Positions 48,526 to 56,719 of a stretch of DNA of 64,000 nucleotides are shown one piece after another (position 1 is the first letter of the stretch; every line of letters begins with the position of its first letter). The notes below the pieces were generated by a model. That model worked only from the letters and a program-made list of their open reading frames with translations. It searched no databases and was not told where the DNA came from. Source of the stretch: DASSUW01 sp036257565 (GTDB lineage Bacteria > Actinomycetota > Thermoleophilia > Solirubrobacterales > Solirubrobacteraceae). Location of the stretch: positions 1 through 64,000 of the forward strand of contig DATAFH010000111.1 in NCBI GenBank assembly GCA_036257565.1, read 5' to 3'. The position numbers and the translations under genes are program-made.

Positions 48526-49349
48526 GCTTCACCTCCCACGTTCGCGGCGGCGACCTCGGGCTGGAGGCCGATGTCGCCGGAGCGGCCGGCCGTGATCAGC
48601 TCGACGACCTGGCCGTGGCTGACCTCCTTGGCGTCGACCTGCGCGGCCAGCTGCCCCAGGTACAGGCACGCGATGTTGTCGGCCACCTGGAAGACGTCGT
48701 TCATGTTGTGCGTGATCAGGATCACCGCGAGCCCGTTGTCCGCCAATCGGCGGACGAGGCTCAGGACCTGCTCGGTCTGCGCGACGCCGAGCGCCGCGGT
48801 CGGCTCGTCGAGGATCACGAGCTTGGAGTTCCACAGCACTGCCCGCGCGATCGCCACGGTCTGGCGCTGACCGCCGGACAGGCTCGAGACCTGCTGGCGC
48901 AGCGACCGCAGCGTCCGCACGGAAAGACCGCGCAGCGTGTCCCCGGCGCGTTTCTCCATCGCCGTTTCGTTCAGCGTGACGCCGCCCTTGACCTCACGGC
49001 CCAGGAACATGTTGTGGACGACATCGAGGTTGTCGCACAGCGCCAGGTCCTGATAGACGATCTCGATGCCGAGCGCGTTGGCCTGCCGGGGGCCGTGCAC
49101 CTCGACCTTCTCGCCCTCCCAGAACATCTCGCCGTGGTCGAACGGGTGGATGCCGGCCACGCCCTTGATCAGGGTGCTCTTGCCGGCACCGTTGTCGCCG
49201 ACGAGCGCCGTCACCTTGCCGGCGTAGGTGTCGAGATCGACGTCGCGCAGAACGTGGACGGCGCCGAAGCTCTTGTTCATCCCCCGCAGGGACAGCACGG
49301 GCTGTCCCTGCGGGGTCGCGGATCCTTGCGAGGTCACGCCGTCAGTCAT
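48522..49349 (-). CDS. Monosaccharide ABC ATPase (single-domain, XylG/FrcA-like)
   Basis: This 275-aa CUT2-type ATPase is reduced to one nucleotide-binding domain, as in FrcA, whereas RbsA and XylG have two. Walker A GDNGAGKST, EIVYQDLALCDNLDVVHNMFLGRE, signature LSGGQRQTVAIARA, Walker B LVILDEPTAALG and LITHNMNDVFQVADNI are present. It must act as a homodimer. Start ATG 49349 chosen 5 bp after the binding-protein stop. Confidence 0.9.
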   Translation of the reverse strand: MTDGVTSQGSATPQGQPVLSLRGMNKSFGAVHVLRDVDLDTYAGKVTALVGDNGAGKSTLIKGVAGIHPFDHGEMFWEGEKVEVHGPRQANALGIEIVYQDLALCDNLDVVHNMFLGREVKGGVTLNETAMEKRAGDTLRGLSVRTLRSLRQQVSSLSGGQRQTVAIARAVLWNSKLVILDEPTAALGVAQTEQVLSLVRRLADNGLAVILITHNMNDVFQVADNIACLYLGQLAAQVDAKEVSHGQVVELITAGRSGDIGLQPEVAAANVGGEA

Positions 49350-49353
49350 GGCA

Positions 49354-50469
49354 TCACTGGACCCCATTCTCGCTGCACGCCTTCTTCAGCGCGGCGTTCG
49401 TGCAGATGTCGTCGGCGGCGACGAAGCCGTCGGCCACGACGTCCTTGACGTTCTCCTTCGTGATCCCCTCCGGCTCGAGCAGGACGGACTTGACCTGCTC
49501 GCCCGTCTCCGTGTCCTCGACGGAGCCCGAGGCGAGCTTGTCGGCGCCGGCCTGGTCGCCCTTGGTGAGCGCGATGGCGAGGCCGGACGCCGCGTCGGCC
49601 TCCTTCTTGATCGCCTTGTAGACGGTCATGCACTGCGAGCCGAGCAGCACCCGCTGCAGGCCCTCGGCCGTCGCGTCCTGGCCGGTCGTCGGGATCTTGT
49701 CCGTGTCGCCGTTGCGCTTGAGCACGGCCGCGACCGCACCGCCGAGGCCGTCGTTGGCCGCCGCCACGCCGACGAAGTCGCCGTTCGCCTTCGTGTACAT
49801 CTGCTCGAAGATCGTTCCGGCCTTCGTGTTGTCCCAGTCGGGCACCGACTGGTCGGCCGCGACCTCGAAGCCGGCGCCGGTGATCGCCTTCTCGTAGCCC
49901 TGCTTGAACAGCGTGGCGTTGTTGTCGGTCGGCGAGCCGTTGAGCAGCGCCACGGGGCCCGAGTCGTTGCCGTTGTCCTGCATGCACTTGACGAGGCCCT
50001 CGCCGATCGTCGTGCCGACCGCGACGTTGTCGAACGACACGTAGTAGTCCGCGCCGCCGCCCAGCGTCAGCCGGTCGTAGTCGATCGCCGGGATGCCCTG
50101 ATCCTTGGCCTTCTTGATCACCGTGGCCGCCGAGGGCGAGTCCAGGTTCACGAGCATGAGCACCGTCACGCCGCCGTTGATCATCTGGTCGGCGATGGTC
50201 GAGAACTTGGCCTTGTCGCCGTTGGCGTTCTGGATGTCGTACTCCACGCCGGCCGCCTCGAAGGCCTCGCCGAGGAAGCGGCGATCCGCCGTCTCCCAGC
50301 GGGCCGACGACGCCGCGTCGGGCAGGATCACCCCGATCTTGCCCTTGGCCTCGCCGCTGTCGGCGGAGCCACCGCCACCACCACCGTCGTCGTCGTCGCC
50401 GCCGCACGCCGCGACGGCGAAGGCCATCGCGAACAGCACTGCGGCGATGGCGAAGATGCGTCCCGTCAT
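49354..50469 (-). CDS. Sugar-binding lipoprotein (XylF-like)
   Basis: This 371-aa solute-binding protein has a lipoprotein signal (FAIAAVLFAMAFAVAACGGD), an Asp/Gly linker and a type-1 fold. It starts KIGVILPDAASSARWETADRRFLGEAFEAAGV with GVTVLMLVNLDSPSAATVIKKAKDQGIPAIDYDRL, close to XylF. VGVAAANDGLGGAVAAVL and TTGQDATAEGLQRVL are also XylF-like. It delivers a pentose or similar sugar to the coupled importer. It lies 57 bp after the ROK gene. Confidence 0.9.
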   Translation of the reverse strand: MTGRIFAIAAVLFAMAFAVAACGGDDDDGGGGGGSADSGEAKGKIGVILPDAASSARWETADRRFLGEAFEAAGVEYDIQNANGDKAKFSTIADQMINGGVTVLMLVNLDSPSAATVIKKAKDQGIPAIDYDRLTLGGGADYYVSFDNVAVGTTIGEGLVKCMQDNGNDSGPVALLNGSPTDNNATLFKQGYEKAITGAGFEVAADQSVPDWDNTKAGTIFEQMYTKANGDFVGVAAANDGLGGAVAAVLKRNGDTDKIPTTGQDATAEGLQRVLLGSQCMTVYKAIKKEADAASGLAIALTKGDQAGADKLASGSVEDTETGEQVKSVLLEPEGITKENVKDVVADGFVAADDICTNAALKKACSENGVQ

Positions 50470-50526
50470 TCCCCTCTCCTCCTTGGTTGCGCCACTCAGG
50501 CGCGTGGTTGGCAGAGCATAAGCCCG

Positions 50527-51735
50527 TCAGGCGGCACCCGCCGCGAGCTTGGTCGGAAACGCACGATCGGCCTCGCTGATCACGAGTGCGATCGCGCCCA
50601 GTACCTGCGCCCGGTCCTCCAGGACGCCGGTCACGACCCCGGCGGCCTCGGCGGCGGACGGCAGCGCGGCGCGCGCGATCGACTCGCGAACGCCGTCCAG
50701 CAGCAGATCCCCGGCGGCGGCGAGGTCGCCCCCCACGACCACGAGCTCGGGGTTCAGCACGTTGATGAGCATCGACACGGCGCGGCCGATCGCCCGGCCC
50801 GCGTCGGCGATCACGCGTCGGCAGCCGATGTCTCCCTCGCGCGCGAGGTCGAGCATCCTCTGGACCGTCATGTCCTCCCCTTGGCTGCGCCGCAGCAGCT
50901 CCACGAGCGCCCCCGTGGCGGCCAGGGTCTCCAGGCAGCCGCGGTTGCCGCAGCGGCACACGAGGCCGCTGGGGTCCACGAGGAAGTGCCCGAGCTCGCC
51001 CGCGAGGCCGCCGGTTCCCCGGTACAGCCGGCCGTTGAGGAGCAGCCCCGCGCCGATGCCGGAGGCGACCTTGAGGTAGATGAGGTCGGTGGCGCCCTGA
51101 CCTGCGCCGAACGCCGCCTCGGCGAGGGCGCCGAGGTTCGCGTCGTTGTCGACCAGGATCGGCACCTCGAGGCGGCGGCGCATCTCCGCCACCGCCGGCA
51201 CGCCGACCCAGCCCGGCAGGATCGCCGACGAGCCGACGATCCCGTCCTCCTGCAGGATCGGGCCGGGCAGTCCCATCCCGGCGCCGATCACCTGGCTCTC
51301 GTCGATCCCGGCCTCGCCGAGCAGCTCCACGATCAGGTCCGCGGCGGCGTCCAGGCCCTCCTCGGCCGCATGGTCGGTGTCGAGCGGCACGGCGCGCTCG
51401 GCGAGGATGCGCGACGAGAGGTCGGACACCGCAACCCGCAGGTGGCTGTGCCCGAAGTCGATGCCGACAGCGGCGCCGGCCGACGAGTCGAACGACAGCA
51501 GGATCGGCGGCCGCCCGCCCTGCGTGCCGTGCGCCTCCCCGGGCTCCCCTCGCTCCACGACGAGGCCGTCGGCCTGCAGGTCGGCCACCAGGCTCGAGAC
51601 CGTCGAACGCGAGAGCCCCGTCCGGCGCGCGATCTCCGCCCGCGAGATGAGCCCCTGGTCACGCAGCGCGTGGATGACGCGGAGGCGGTTGAGGCGCCGC
51701 AACGCCTCGAGAGAGCCGGCTCGACCCGTAGTCAT
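50527..51735 (-). CDS. ROK-family transcriptional repressor
   Basis: This 402-aa protein has an N-terminal winged helix (GLISRAEIARRTGLSRSTVSSLVADLQADGLVVERG) and a ROK domain with VGIDFGHSHLRVAVSDL, VDNDANLGALAEAAFGAG, RGTGGLAGELGHFL and zinc-site CRCGNRGCLETLAATG. It leads the operon ROK, binding protein, ATPase, permease, dehydrogenase and should repress it. A promoter with a dyad between -35 and -10 lies directly upstream, suggesting autoregulation. Confidence 0.92.
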   Translation of the reverse strand: MTTGRAGSLEALRRLNRLRVIHALRDQGLISRAEIARRTGLSRSTVSSLVADLQADGLVVERGEPGEAHGTQGGRPPILLSFDSSAGAAVGIDFGHSHLRVAVSDLSSRILAERAVPLDTDHAAEEGLDAAADLIVELLGEAGIDESQVIGAGMGLPGPILQEDGIVGSSAILPGWVGVPAVAEMRRRLEVPILVDNDANLGALAEAAFGAGQGATDLIYLKVASGIGAGLLLNGRLYRGTGGLAGELGHFLVDPSGLVCRCGNRGCLETLAATGALVELLRRSQGEDMTVQRMLDLAREGDIGCRRVIADAGRAIGRAVSMLINVLNPELVVVGGDLAAAGDLLLDGVRESIARAALPSAAEAAGVVTGVLEDRAQVLGAIALVISEADRAFPTKLAAGAA

Positions 51736-51744
51736 GGCGCGGGT

Positions 51745-51773
51745 ATCCGACAGGAACCGCTCCTGTTTGTCAA
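51745..51773 (-). promoter_or_regulatory. Promoter and candidate ROK operator
   Basis: On the minus strand, TTGACA (51773-51768) and TCGGAT (51750-51745) are 17 bp apart. The spacer is spanned by a 6-bp dyad, ACAGGA and TCCTGT (51750-51766), ideally placed to block polymerase. The -10 ends 9 bp before the ROK start, giving a near-leaderless transcript. Confidence 0.55.
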
Positions 51774-51874
51774 GACCCCGTACGAACCCGGTGGTTCTGT
51801 GTCATGACCTTGTCGGGACGACGGAGGAACCGGGCTTCGCGCCAGTTCCGCACGCGGATGTCGTTGGGGTGGAC

Positions 51875-52813
51875 ATGCCACTGGACCGGACCTTCCTCGC
51901 GACGCTGGCCGCCGGGCTGGTCGTCGCCTCTCCCGCGCAGGCGATCGTCGGCGGTCACGACGCGTCGCCGGGCGAGTATCCGTACGTCGCGCACATCCTC
52001 ATCGACCGCTCGTTCCAGTGCACCGGGACGCTCGTCACGCGCACGCACGTCGTCACCGCCGCCCACTGCTCCTCGCTCGTCCCGGGCGGCGTCGCGAACG
52101 TGCCGCTCGGCCAGCCCGGCCAGCTGATCGAGGTCAGCCTCGGCGCGCACCGGACGCCGTCGGGCAGCCTGACCGGCTACGAGTCCGAAGGTGAGAAGCA
52201 CGTCGCCAGGTCCGTTTCGGTCAGCCCGGGCTGGGCGGGGCTGGGCAGCGTGAGCGGCGACGCGGCGGTCGTCGAGCTCGACTCGCCGTCGGCTCTCCCG
52301 CCGGTGAAGATCGCCTCCGCCGCCGAGCGCTCCCTGTGGTCGCCGGGCACGTTGGCCACGATCGCCGGCTACGGCGTCACCGAGTCGGGCGGCGAGCAGC
52401 CGGCGGTGCTGCAGGAGGCGCAGGTCCCGATCGCCACCGACGCGGTCGCCGCCGCCGCGTACCCGTACCTCGTCGAGGGCGTCGACCCGCTGTTCGGCGG
52501 CTTCGAGAGCCGCACGCAGGTCGCGGCCGGGTTCCTCGAGGGCGGCGTGGACACCTGCCAGGGCGACTCGGGCGGCCCGCTGCTCGTGAGCGCCGGCAGC
52601 GAGCTGCGCCTGGTGGGCGACACCAGCTACGGCAACGGCCGCGCCGACCCCGGCTTCCCCGGCGTCTACGGCCGCGTCGCGGACGACACCCTCCGGGAGT
52701 GGATCCGCTCCGTGGCCCCGGGCGCGATCGCGGACGGCTCCGGCTCGTCGTCCGCCGCGCCGGTCGCGCGCACCACCGCACGTTCGTCGACGGGCGCGCG
52801 CTCGTACCGCTGA
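51875..52813 (+). CDS. Secreted trypsin-like serine protease (S1), no propeptide
   Basis: This 312-aa protein has a signal peptide (about 1-23, ending SPAQA), directly followed by IVGG (24-27). The triad is H64 in TAAHC, D129 in SGDAAVVEL and S232 in CQGDSGGPL. D226 sits in the specificity-pocket position, predicting cleavage after Arg/Lys. C49 and C65 should form the active-site disulfide. C228 lacks an obvious partner. In animal trypsins a propeptide precedes IVGG; here signal peptidase cleavage after AQA would free the activating Ile directly. A Ser/Ala-rich tail ends the protein. Confidence 0.9.
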   Translation: MPLDRTFLATLAAGLVVASPAQAIVGGHDASPGEYPYVAHILIDRSFQCTGTLVTRTHVVTAAHCSSLVPGGVANVPLGQPGQLIEVSLGAHRTPSGSLTGYESEGEKHVARSVSVSPGWAGLGSVSGDAAVVELDSPSALPPVKIASAAERSLWSPGTLATIAGYGVTESGGEQPAVLQEAQVPIATDAVAAAAYPYLVEGVDPLFGGFESRTQVAAGFLEGGVDTCQGDSGGPLLVSAGSELRLVGDTSYGNGRADPGFPGVYGRVADDTLREWIRSVAPGAIADGSGSSSAAPVARTTARSSTGARSYR

Positions 52814-52827
52814 AGCTTCTCCCCAAC

Positions 52828-52863
52828 GCCGTAGGGGGGTGCGCCCCCGCGCCCCCCTACGGC
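52828..52863 (+). terminator. Strong hairpin after trypsin gene
   Basis: GCCGTAGGGGGG (52828-52839) pairs perfectly with CCCCCCTACGGC (52852-52863) around a 12-nt loop, 14 bp after the stop codon. A run of Ts is lacking, but the very stable stem right after the gene fits a terminator or transcript-end protector. Confidence 0.6.
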
Positions 52864-52965
52864 CTCCCTCTCAGTCCAGCGCCGCCGCCGCGGCCGTCTA
52901 TGCCGTCGCCTGCGCCGTCTCCCAGGAGCGTGTCGATATCGACGTCCCTCGTTCGTCATGAGGGC

Positions 52966-53556
52966 ATGACGAGGATCACCGCAGTCGAGAACATCACGCT
53001 GGACGGCGTCATGCAGGCGCCGGGACACCCCGCGGAGGACACGCGCGGCGGGTTCGAGCACGGCGGCTGGGCGGTGCCGTACAGCGACCCCGTGCAGGCC
53101 CAGGTGATGGGCGAGGGCATGGCCCGCGAGGGCGCGCTGCTGTTCGGCCGCCGAACCTACGAGTCGTTCATGCGCGCGTGGGCCGGCCGCGACGACAACC
53201 CGTTCTCGCCCGTGCTCGACGCGCGCATGAAGTACGTCGCATCGTCGACGCTCGAGGAGCCGCTGCCGTGGCGGAACTCGACGCTGCTCCCCGGCGACGC
53301 CGCCGAAACCGTGCGCGAGCTGAAGGTCACAGCGCCGGAGGACGACCTCGCGGTCCTCGGCAGCGGCGAGCTCGTGCGCACCCTGCTGCGGGCGGGCCTG
53401 GTCGACACGCTGCAGCTGCTCATCCATCCTCTCGTCCTGGGCTCGGGCACGCGGCTGTTCGACGCCGACGGCCCCCGAATCCCGCTGAACCTCACCGATC
53501 CGGTCACCACCACGACGGGTGTCGTGATCGGCACCTACCATCTCGCCGGCGCATGA
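52966..53556 (+). CDS. Dihydrofolate reductase-family protein (RibD C-terminal-like)
   Basis: This 196-aa protein begins TRITAVENITLDGVMQAPG. It has LLFGRRTYESFMRAW, YVASSTLEEPLPWRNSTLL, LAVLGSGELVRTLLRAGLVDTLQLLIHPLVLGSG and TRLFD, the DHFR/RibD-C fold of stress-type bacterial DHFR-like proteins. It likely binds NADPH; the substrate is unknown. AGGG precedes the ATG. The gene overlaps the YCII gene by 4 nt, a pairing common near ECF sigma factors. Confidence 0.88.
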   Translation: MTRITAVENITLDGVMQAPGHPAEDTRGGFEHGGWAVPYSDPVQAQVMGEGMAREGALLFGRRTYESFMRAWAGRDDNPFSPVLDARMKYVASSTLEEPLPWRNSTLLPGDAAETVRELKVTAPEDDLAVLGSGELVRTLLRAGLVDTLQLLIHPLVLGSGTRLFDADGPRIPLNLTDPVTTTTGVVIGTYHLAGA

Positions 53557-53882
53557 CCCGCTACCTGCTGAGCGTCTACCAGCCGTACGGCGCTGGCCCG
53601 CCGCCCGACAACCTGGACGAGATCATGCGCGACGTCGGCGCGGTCAACGACGAGATGCGGGCCGCGGGCGTCTGGGTGTTCGCCGGCGGCCTGGAGCCTC
53701 CCGAGACCGCGTCCGTCGTGCGCGACGCACTCACGACGGACGGCCCGTTCATCGAGGCCAAGGAGCACCTCGGCGGCTTCACCGTCGTCGACGTTCCCGA
53801 CGCCGACGCGGCCCTCGCGTGGGGGCGCCGCCTGTCGCGCGCGACGACGCTCCCGATCGAGGTCCGCCGCTTCGCGGGGTGA
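53553..53882 (+). CDS. YCII-related (DGPF-type) protein
   Basis: This 109-aa protein reads MTRYLLSVYQPYGAGPP, VGAVNDEMRAAGVWVFAGGLEP, then TTDGPFIEAKEHLGGFTVVDVPDADAALAWGRRL, with the DGPF signature. This ferredoxin-like family is often adjacent to ECF41-type sigma factors or DHFR-like genes. Its enzymatic role is not established. No sigma factor is present in this window. Confidence 0.9.
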   Translation: MTRYLLSVYQPYGAGPPPDNLDEIMRDVGAVNDEMRAAGVWVFAGGLEPPETASVVRDALTTDGPFIEAKEHLGGFTVVDVPDADAALAWGRRLSRATTLPIEVRRFAG

Positions 53883-53987
53883 CAACGGTCCGGCCCGTGC
53901 CCGAGGTCGGTGTTGCGCTGGCTCGACGGCGAGCCGGCGACGCGCGAGAGGGCTGATCGAAGGCCCTACGGGCACCCTCACCCCGGC

Positions 53988-54046
53988 CGGGGCCACCACC
54001 ACCCCGGGCGCGGCTCAACCGACCGTCGGTTCACGTGGTGGCCCCG
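53988..54046 (+). other. 12-bp inverted repeat stem-loop
   Basis: CGGGGCCACCAC (53988-53999) and GTGGTGGCCCCG (54035-54046) are perfect complements separated by 35 nt. They lie in the gap between the YCII gene and a 42-aa ORF. It may terminate the DHFR/YCII transcript or fold in the leader of the downstream genes. Confidence 0.5.
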
Positions 54047-54081
54047 TGTTCCGACAGGCGCGGCGCTGCGACTCTACTTCC

Positions 54082-54210
54082 ATGACCTCCACCCTCCGCC
54101 GCCTCCGCTCCGCCGTCTCCGATCTCGTCGCCGAGGATCGTCCCGGCTTCAAGGAGCGCCGCACCAGCACCACTTCCGGCTACGACGACGGTTCGTGGCT
54201 GACGCGCTGA
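54082..54210 (+). CDS. Small ORF (42 aa)
   Basis: An ATG opens 42 codons, beginning MTSTLRRLRSAVSDLVAEDR and ending SGYDDGSWLTR. Amphipathic helix plus acidic-aromatic tail looks protein-like, and no overlapping gene explains it. There is no clear ribosome-binding sequence. It lies between the stem-loop and the M20 peptidase gene, 18 bp upstream of the latter. Function unknown. Confidence 0.4.
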   Translation: MTSTLRRLRSAVSDLVAEDRPGFKERRTSTTSGYDDGSWLTR

Positions 54211-54228
54211 CCTGACACCATCACGGCG

Positions 54229-55350
54229 GTGCGCGACGCCGCCGTCGATCTCACCTCGCGCCTCGTCGCCATCGACTCTGTCAACCCCTCCCTCGTGCCC
54301 GGTGGCGCGGGGGAGGGTGAGATCGCCCGGTTCGTCGCGGGCTGGGCCGGCGAGACGGGCCTCCAGACCCAGATCCTCGAGGCCACCCCCGGCCGCCCCA
54401 GCGTCATCGTCCGCTCGCCGGGCACGGGCGGCGGCAAGACGCTCCTCCTGTGCGCTCACCTCGACACCGTCGGCGTCGAGGGCATGGACGCGCCCCACGC
54501 GCCGCGTGTCGAAGGCGACCGTCTCCACGGACGCGGCGCCTACGACATGAAGGCCGGCCTCGCCGCCGCTCTCCTGGCCTGCCGCGAGGCCGCCGGCCGC
54601 TCGCTGGCGGGCGACGTGGTCGTCGCCGCGGTCGCCGACGAGGAGCACGCCAGCCTCGGCGTGCAGGAGGCGCTCGCCGCGGTGCGGGCGGACGCCGCGG
54701 TCGTCACCGAGCCCACGGAGATGGAGGTCGTCGTCGCCCACAAGGGGTTCGTGTGGGCGGAGATCGAGGTCACCGGACGGGCCGCGCACGGCTCGCGCCC
54801 GCACCTCGGCGTCGACGCGATCGTCAAGGCCGGCCCGGTGCTCGTCGGCCTCGGCGAGCTCGACGCCGCGCTCGCGGACCGCACGCACCCGCTGCTCGGC
54901 CGCGGATCCGTCCACGCCTCGCTGATCGAGGGCGGCGCCGAGCTCTCGAGCTACCCGGCGCGCTGCCGCATCGGCCTCGAGCGCCGGACGCTCCCGGGCG
55001 ACACCGCGGCCGGCGTCGAGGCGGAGCTGACGGCCATCCTCGCCGCTCAGCCCGACCTGGTCGCGGAGCAACGCACGCTGCTCGCGCGCGAGCCCTTCGA
55101 GGTCGATCCGGGTGCGCCGGTGGTCGAGGCGGTCCGCGGCGCCGCGGCTGCGGTGCTCGGCGCCGCCCCGGAGGTCGGCGGCGCCAGCTACTGGGCCGAT
55201 GCGGCGTTCATCGCGGCGGCAGGCATCCCGACCGTCATGTTCGGCCCGGGCGGCGAGGGCGCGCACGCGGTGCAGGAGTGGGTGAGCATCGCCGACACCG
55301 AGGCGGTGACGCGGACGCTAATCGAGGCCGCGACGCGGCTGTGCGGATGA
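54229..55350 (+). CDS. M20-family metallopeptidase (ArgE/DapE-like)
   Basis: This 373-aa binuclear zinc amidohydrolase has H77 and D79 in CAHLDTVG, bridging D106 in GRGAYDMKAG, catalytic base and ligand E138-E139 in ADEEHAS, and VTGRAAHGSRPHLGVDAI in the dimerisation/oxyanion region. It hydrolyses N-acyl amino acids or dipeptides; acetylornithine or succinyl-DAP are possible but unproven. GTG start. It overlaps by 4 nt with the PLP-enzyme gene, suggesting that it releases the amino acid the lyase then degrades. Confidence 0.9.
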   Translation: MRDAAVDLTSRLVAIDSVNPSLVPGGAGEGEIARFVAGWAGETGLQTQILEATPGRPSVIVRSPGTGGGKTLLLCAHLDTVGVEGMDAPHAPRVEGDRLHGRGAYDMKAGLAAALLACREAAGRSLAGDVVVAAVADEEHASLGVQEALAAVRADAAVVTEPTEMEVVVAHKGFVWAEIEVTGRAAHGSRPHLGVDAIVKAGPVLVGLGELDAALADRTHPLLGRGSVHASLIEGGAELSSYPARCRIGLERRTLPGDTAAGVEAELTAILAAQPDLVAEQRTLLAREPFEVDPGAPVVEAVRGAAAAVLGAAPEVGGASYWADAAFIAAAGIPTVMFGPGGEGAHAVQEWVSIADTEAVTRTLIEAATRLCG

Positions 55351-56363
55351 GGGCGCTCGTCAATCCGCACCGGGACGCCGGGGCGGTGCCCGCGCCGTCC
55401 AGCGAGGCGCGCGCCTTCCACGCCGCCCTGCCCGGGTATGAGCCGACGCCGTTGCGCGACGTCTCGCCGCTCGCGCCCGGTGCCGGAGACGTGCGGATGA
55501 AGGACGAGTCGAGCCGCCTCGGCCTGCCCGCCTTCAAGGTGCTCGGCGCATCTTGGGCGACCGAGCGGGCGCTGCGCGAGCACCCGGACGTGCACACCCT
55601 CGTCGCCGCCAGCGCCGGCAACCACGGGCGCGCCGTCGCGCACGTCGCCGCCAGGCGCGGGCTGCGCGCCCGCGTCTTTCTGCCCGCCCGCTCGGTCCCC
55701 GCCCGGCGCCAGGCGATCGCGGGCGAGGGAGCCGACGTCGTCCTGGTCGACGGCACGTACGAGGAGGCCGTGGCGGCGGCCGAGCGCGAGGCCGCGCGGC
55801 CGGGCTGCCTCGAGATCGCCGACGTCGGCGCGTCCGGCCCGGCGGCGTGGGTCATCGACGGCTACGCCACGCTGTTCGCGGAGGCCGCCGAGCAGGCCTC
55901 GTTCGACGTGCTGATCGTGCCGGTCGGCGTCGGCTCGCTGGCTGCCGCGGCGGCGCGCTTCGGAGCACACGCCGGCGTCGCGGTCGTCGGCGTCGAGCCG
56001 GCCGCCGCCGCCTGCCTCACCGCCTCGCTCGCCGCCGGCGAGCCGGTGGCGGTGGAGACGCCGGGGACCGCGATGGCCGGGCTCGACTGCGCGGAGGCGT
56101 CGATCGCCGCCTGGCCGTCGCTGCGGCACGGCCTCCACGGCACGGTCACCGTCGACGACGGCGAGGCCCGCGCCGCGAGGCGCGACCTCGCCGCCGTGGG
56201 GCTGGCGATCGGCGACTCGGGCGCCGCCGCACTCGCCGGCCTGCGGGCGCTCGCCGCCGACCCGGCCTGCGCCGCGCTGCGCGAGGCCGCCGGCCTCGGG
56301 CCTGCCGTTCGCATTCTGCTCATCGCCACCGAAGGGCCAACCGACACAGCGGAGGAACCATGA
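55347..56363 (+). CDS. Fold-type II PLP enzyme, diaminopropionate ammonia-lyase-like
   Basis: This 338-aa protein has KDESSRLGLPAFKVLGASWA with PLP lysine K64, as in 2,3-diaminopropionate ammonia-lyases (RFGLxAFKxLG). The substrate loop AASAGNHGRAVAHVAARRGLRA corresponds to TDGNHGRGVA of that family. VIVPVGVGSLAAAAARF binds phosphate. It removes ammonia from an amino acid to give a 2-oxo acid; threonine dehydratase-like activity is an alternative. It is somewhat short for DAPAL (about 400 aa). It is coupled to genes on both sides. Confidence 0.82.
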   Translation: MRALVNPHRDAGAVPAPSSEARAFHAALPGYEPTPLRDVSPLAPGAGDVRMKDESSRLGLPAFKVLGASWATERALREHPDVHTLVAASAGNHGRAVAHVAARRGLRARVFLPARSVPARRQAIAGEGADVVLVDGTYEEAVAAAEREAARPGCLEIADVGASGPAAWVIDGYATLFAEAAEQASFDVLIVPVGVGSLAAAAARFGAHAGVAVVGVEPAAAACLTASLAAGEPVAVETPGTAMAGLDCAEASIAAWPSLRHGLHGTVTVDDGEARAARRDLAAVGLAIGDSGAAALAGLRALAADPACAALREAAGLGPAVRILLIATEGPTDTAEEP

Positions 56364-56719
56364 TCGGCAAGCTCGACTTCGTCGGCATCCCGACGCAGGA
56401 CGCCGAGCGCGCGCGGCGCTTCTACGTCGAGACGCTCGGGCTGCGCCCCGACGAGCACGGCCGCTACGAGGTGTGGGCGGGAAACACCTGCTTCGGCATC
56501 TGGGAGCCGGCGCGCCAGGGGATGCCGTTCGCGCCCCAGAAGAACGCCCACCCCGCCCTCCACGTCGACGACGTCGAGGCCGCCAGGGCCGAGCTCGAGG
56601 CCAAGGGCGTGAAGTTCTCCGGCGACATCCTCGACACCGGCGTCTGCCACATGGCCTTCTTCACCGACCCGGACGGGAACGACCTCATGCTGCACCACCG
56701 GTACGCGCCGTACGACTGA
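56360..56719 (+). CDS. VOC-superfamily (glyoxalase/dioxygenase-like) protein
   Basis: This 119-aa single VOC module pair begins KLDFVGIPTQDAERARRFYVETLGLRPDE. It has the metal-site-type elements in HPALHVDDVEAARAELEAKGVKF and FFTDPDGNDLMLHHRY. VOC proteins isomerise or hydrolyse small metabolites or bind drugs. The ATG overlaps the PLP-enzyme stop by 4 nt. The end overlaps the convergent copA gene by 35 bp. Confidence 0.9.
   Translation: MIGKLDFVGIPTQDAERARRFYVETLGLRPDEHGRYEVWAGNTCFGIWEPARQGMPFAPQKNAHPALHVDDVEAARAELEAKGVKFSGDILDTGVCHMAFFTDPDGNDLMLHHRYAPYD

Noticed and set aside
49228..51807. 859-codon open frame on the plus strand
   Set aside because: It is opposite to the XylF-like and ROK genes, whose motifs are unambiguous. 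Composition is typical of an antisense shadow.
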